Positions 60,601 to 64,000 of a stretch of DNA of 64,000 nt are shown one piece after another. The notes beneath the pieces are model-generated. The model was not told the origin of the DNA, searched no databases, and worked only from the letters and a program-made list of their open reading frames with translations. Position 1 is the stretch's first letter; every line of letters starts with the position of its first letter. The translations under genes were made by a program, and so were the position numbers. Source of the DNA: Epichloe hybrida (Eukaryota > Ascomycota > Sordariomycetes > Hypocreales > Clavicipitaceae); NCBI GenBank assembly GCA_019022495.1, contig JAFEKR010000003.1, forward strand, positions 2,914,001-2,978,000, given 5' to 3'.

Positions 60601-62623
60601 AGAACCTATAGGCCCTGTTTCTAAAGGCTTACCTAGGATTTCTATAAGGGATAACCCTTTAGAGGGGGAAAATGATCTAGAAAATAAAAATCAACAAAAT
60701 CTAGACCAAGGTTCAAAGGATTATCCTATAGACAACATAGGTATCCCTGTAGGTTAAGAAAAACCACCTACAGGCCCCAAAGAACCCCCTAAAGGCTTAA
60801 TTCCAGCGGATCCCATACAGGCGCAGCCTATAACTCAACCAGGAAATCAGATTTCAACTTCGGACCTCGATTTTGACAAAATTATCGATTTCGATCCTAA
60901 TATTAACCCTATGGATGTTGATATTAGTTCCCCTTCTTCTCTAGATTTCATAAAAGAAATCTGCTTTAAGGTACGGGAGAAGCTAAAGGAAAAGAATCCT
61001 ATTAGCCCCGAGCCTAAGACCTGGAAGCAGGCTATATCTAGCCCTGAAAGGGATAAATGGATAGAAGCCACGTATAAGGAATACAAACAGCTTCTAAAGG
61101 CTAGTACTTTTAAATTTATAAGGAAAGATCAAATCCCTAAGGGCCGAAAAGTACTAAAGAATAGGCTTGTTTATAAGCTTAAAAAGGATAAAGAAAATAA
61201 TCCTTTAAAATATAAGGCTCGACTCGTTGCTAAGGGATTTATGCAAATCAAAGGCCTAGATTACCTAGAGACCTTCGCTGCCACAAGCATTCCCCCTAGC
61301 TGGAGGATTTTACTAGCCCTAGCGGCTTGGAATAACTAGGAAATCGAATAAATTGATTTTATAGGAGCTTTTCTTAATAGTAAGCTACAACAACAGATTT
61401 ATATGGTTATTCCAGAAGGGTTTATTGAATTCCTTGAGGCAAATCCTAAACTAGCTAAATTAGCTAGAAGTTTTAGCTAGAAACCTTCTAAAGATCAAGT
61501 AATTTTATTACAGAAGTCTTTATACGGCCTAAAACAAAGCTCAAGGGAATGGTAACAAGCGCTAATATTAGTGCTTAAATCCCTAGGATTTAACCCTTTA
61601 ATATCTAACCTAGCTATCTTCTTCAATCCTTCAACCAAAACCTTCGTCATTACGTACGTTGATGACTGTCTTCTAATTAGACCGGATTTATCTTATATCC
61701 AAAGGCTTAAAAAGGAACTTCATAAAGTCTATCTAATAGAAGATAGGGGGCCTGCTGAATTCTTCTTAGGGGTTCAAATCGTACAAGATAGGCCTAATAG
61801 AATACTGAAAATTCATTAATCTCAGTATATATTAGAAGCCTTAAAACGATTTAATATGCTAGATAGTAAGCCTATTAGCATACCTCTTCAGCTAGGCGTT
61901 TTAGCTACGCAGACAACTAAGCTTTTAATAGCTAGCGAAATCAAGCTTTATCAGTGCATTATAGGGACTATAATGTACCTAATGTTGCTTACAAGGCCTG
62001 ATACAGCTTTTACGCTACAGTGGTTATCTACTACACTAGCTAGCCCTTATATAGAACACCTAAAAGCAGCTAAAAATCTGCTAAGGTATTTATTAGGGAC
62101 TAGATTCCTTGCTATTATCTATAGGGGAGACCCTAAAGGTTTAGTTAGCAAAAGCCTAATAGGTTATTACGATAGTGATTTTACAGGGGATAAAAAGACC
62201 TCAAAATCAACCTATGCTTATCTATTCAAGCTAGCTGGCGGACCTATTAGCTGGAAATCAAAGAAAGCTAGTACAATAGCTCTATCAACACTAGAAGCTA
62301 AAGCTGATGCTATCTGCGAGACCTTCCGGGAGCTTCAGTGGCTTCAGGGCTTATTTAAGGAGCTAAAAACCCCTATTTCTCCCCCTATCCAGATATATTG
62401 CGATAATCAAGGCGCTATAACTACTGCTTATAACCCTGCTTTACATAGTCGTATAAAGCATATATTGCTAAAGTTTAACTATATGAGGCAATAGGTTTTA
62501 GAGGGTTTAGCTAAGATCGAATATCTAGATACGAAGTCAATACCTGCAGATGGTCTTACGAAGCCTCTTTCTAGACCTCTTTATCAGGCTTTTATTAAGC
62601 TTTTAGGGCTTAATAATTATTAA
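57644..62623 (+). pseudogene. Copia gag-pol frame with 17 premature stops, no frameshift
   Basis: A single frame of 1659 codons from ATG 57644 to TAA 62621-62623. In-frame stops are at codons 38, 115, 147, 251, 317, 594, 666, 700, 774, 876, 1038, 1232, 1236, 1279, 1304, 1392 and 1617 (10 TAG, 6 TAA, 1 TGA). Gag spans roughly codons 1-400 and has a Lys-rich stretch instead of a visible zinc knuckle. The protease motif YDTGSTVHIV is near codon 430. GAG-pre-integrase (LGHLGLPLLKK, ACDQSKA) is near 700-760. The integrase core ends EQNGLAERS; its second acidic position reads Asn (HFNGG). RT has YVDD near 1337. RNase H shows YYDSDFTGD, ALSTLEAKAD and IYCDNQGAI. It is not functional as read. Confidence 0.93.
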
Positions 62624-62830
62624 ACCAACAACTAATTCCCTTCAACAAGGAACTAAAAACAACGTCAAAAAGGGAGCTATATTTAACAATAGCTAGGAAT
62701 TCAAAAAGGGGGTCTTTTATTTTTTCCTGTTTTTCCCTTTTATCTGTTATTATCAAAAGTTGTTGTTTTTTCCCTATAGTCTCTTTGTACACTTCTAATT
62801 GCTTTAAATGTAATTCTTTTGTAGAGGGGG
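62624..62830 (+). other. 3' untranslated region and polypurine tract of the Copia element
   Basis: 207 bp after the gag-pol stop. It ends GTAGAGGGGG immediately before the right LTR, the plus-strand priming site. Nothing else was seen. Confidence 0.8.
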
Positions 62831-63651
62831 TGTTAAAAATAAGACCTATTTTTAGCCCTTTTCTAGTTAAAGAACCTTCTTATTACTAGCTTGCTTTGCA
62901 AGTCTGACAGCTGCACTGCAGCTGTCAACGGTCGCGAGGGCAGCTATCAATGGCTGCGTCGCAGCTGTCAACAGCTGCGACCGACCGTGTGGATGACTAA
63001 TTAGTCAATTGCGTTGTGGCTGCAAGTGTGGCCATAACCACGCCACTAGTAATTAGGTAAGCTAGGGTGACGTAAGCTAGGGTGACGTAAGCAGGTTACC
63101 CTACACATAACTTACCCTATAGCTATCTTTGACAACGATTTTCTCTTTATCTAGAGGTCGTACAAAAGTTTTACATATAGCAAATTGAAGCTTAAAGATA
63201 GGGCTTTCTCTTTATGTAAGGTTATTTTTTGGACTAAAAGTTGGTGCATACGGGTTGCTAGCTAGTATGGTGGTGAGTCGATTTTTTGGTTTTTGCATAC
63301 AAATGAATTTTGCAGAAAATCAAAAGTGGCCCGTAAGACCCTGTTGGCGGCCCGGATCCACCGATACGGTCGGTAGGTCTATGAGAGGAAGATCTTTTCA
63401 ACTAGCTAGATAGCTAGTCCTCTTAACCAACAACAGCCGCATTGCTCGTACAACGTATCTAAAATCAATTCTATTGCTTTATAAGATATCATAAAAGTAA
63501 TCTAAATTGAATTCTATTAGTTAATAACTGCCACAACCTTCCGTTGCGTTGCGTTAATTGATTTAACGTTGCAGCCCTATTGGTCCCCGACCGTAGAGCT
63601 TGCACCCGTACAGCTGTTGCCAGCTGGCAACTAGCTCCCTACATTTCAATA
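62831..63651 (+). repeat. 3' LTR of the 56.5-63.7 kb Copia element
   Basis: 821 bp, same ends as the 5' LTR. Differences are mostly transitions plus one 3-bp indel. Confidence 0.93.
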
Positions 63652-64000
63652 TTTTTAATCTTTCCTAAGACTTTAGATAAAGGTAAAAGTAGAATTACCT
63701 AACTAAATCCCTATATGCTTAAGAATAGTAATTTTTCTAAATAGCTTAAATAATACTATAAGGAAGTATATAGTTAGCTAAGAGTTTCTAATATCTTAGA
63801 GTTACCTATAGGGTTAAGGAAAAAAGGCTAAAGTTATAATAATATTTATATTAAGTAATTATAATAGAAACCGTAATAAGGAGGGTAGGAGTAATAGAAG
63901 ATAATACTTTAGCTTCCCTATAAATAACTTATAGTAAAGCTTATAGTAACCTAGTATAGGCTAGAGACTATTTAAGTACTTTAAATATAGTAGTTCTAGA
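63652..64000 (+). mobile_element. Continuation of the element that begins at 55463
   Basis: After the TTTTT duplication the AT-rich, stop-filled sequence resumes and runs off the window. No motif was recognised. Confidence 0.5.

Larger units (their letters stand above)
56524..63651 (+). mobile_element. 7.13-kb Ty1/Copia retrotransposon, structurally complete
   Basis: The LTRs are 824 bp (56524-57347) and 821 bp (62831-63651), about 97 percent alike by eye, with ends TGTTAAAA...TTTCAATA. A perfect TTTTT duplication flanks it (56519-56523, 63652-63656). The interior holds a primer-binding site (57348), three 83-bp leader repeats, one long gag-pol frame (57644-62623) in the order gag, protease, integrase, RT, RNase H, and a polypurine tract (AGAGGGGG, 62823-62830). 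It is the youngest large insertion: it interrupts another element and is far less mutated than its neighbours. Point-mutation stops make it non-autonomous. Confidence 0.95.

Overview
The window is nuclear DNA of a filamentous ascomycete (Pezizomycotina, most likely a sordariomycete of the Hypocreales type). The evidence is the gene content (Cch1 calcium channel, DapB-type dipeptidyl aminopeptidase, secreted GH37 trehalase, DDT/WHIM/PHD protein, MAT-type HMG box), short introns of 55-166 nt with CTAAC-like branch sites, and AT-rich retrotransposon relics whose damage looks like repeat-induced point mutation (RIP). Genus and species cannot be read from the sequence.

Layout. 0-9.3 kb: a ThrE/PRM10-type membrane protein (-) and the second-largest subunit of RNA polymerase I (+), separated by about 2.7 kb. 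9.3-13 kb: an island of small repeats holding a solo LTR with a MITE inside it, two nested TRIM-like miniature LTR elements with perfect target-site duplications, and a 315/342-bp direct repeat. 13-41 kb: ordinary gene-rich DNA with secreted trehalase (+), the ISU1 iron-sulfur scaffold (-), DapB (+), clathrin heavy chain (-), an FMP32/DUF1640 mitochondrial protein (+), the Cch1 channel (-), a DDT-WHIM-PHD chromatin protein (+) and an HMG-box regulator (+). 41-64 kb: no host genes, only nested and largely RIP-degraded LTR retrotransposons. These are one complete 6.27-kb Copia-order relic, several 295-bp LTRs with truncated bodies, three solo LTRs and, outermost in time, a 7.13-kb Copia element. 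That last element keeps one unbroken reading frame apart from 17 point-mutation stops.

The host genes are housekeeping genes and form no operon-like or cluster pathway; most neighbours are divergent or convergent. The most unusual points are a probable AT-AC intron in ISU1, a 52/57-codon in-frame tandem duplication inside RPA135, nested TRIM elements, a retrotransposon whose primer-binding site matches the anticodon arm of initiator tRNA-Met, and its three 83-bp hairpin repeats just upstream of gag. I found no evidence for a wholly new system. Exon joins below were derived by hand from splice consensus, reading frame and family conservation. No searches were run.
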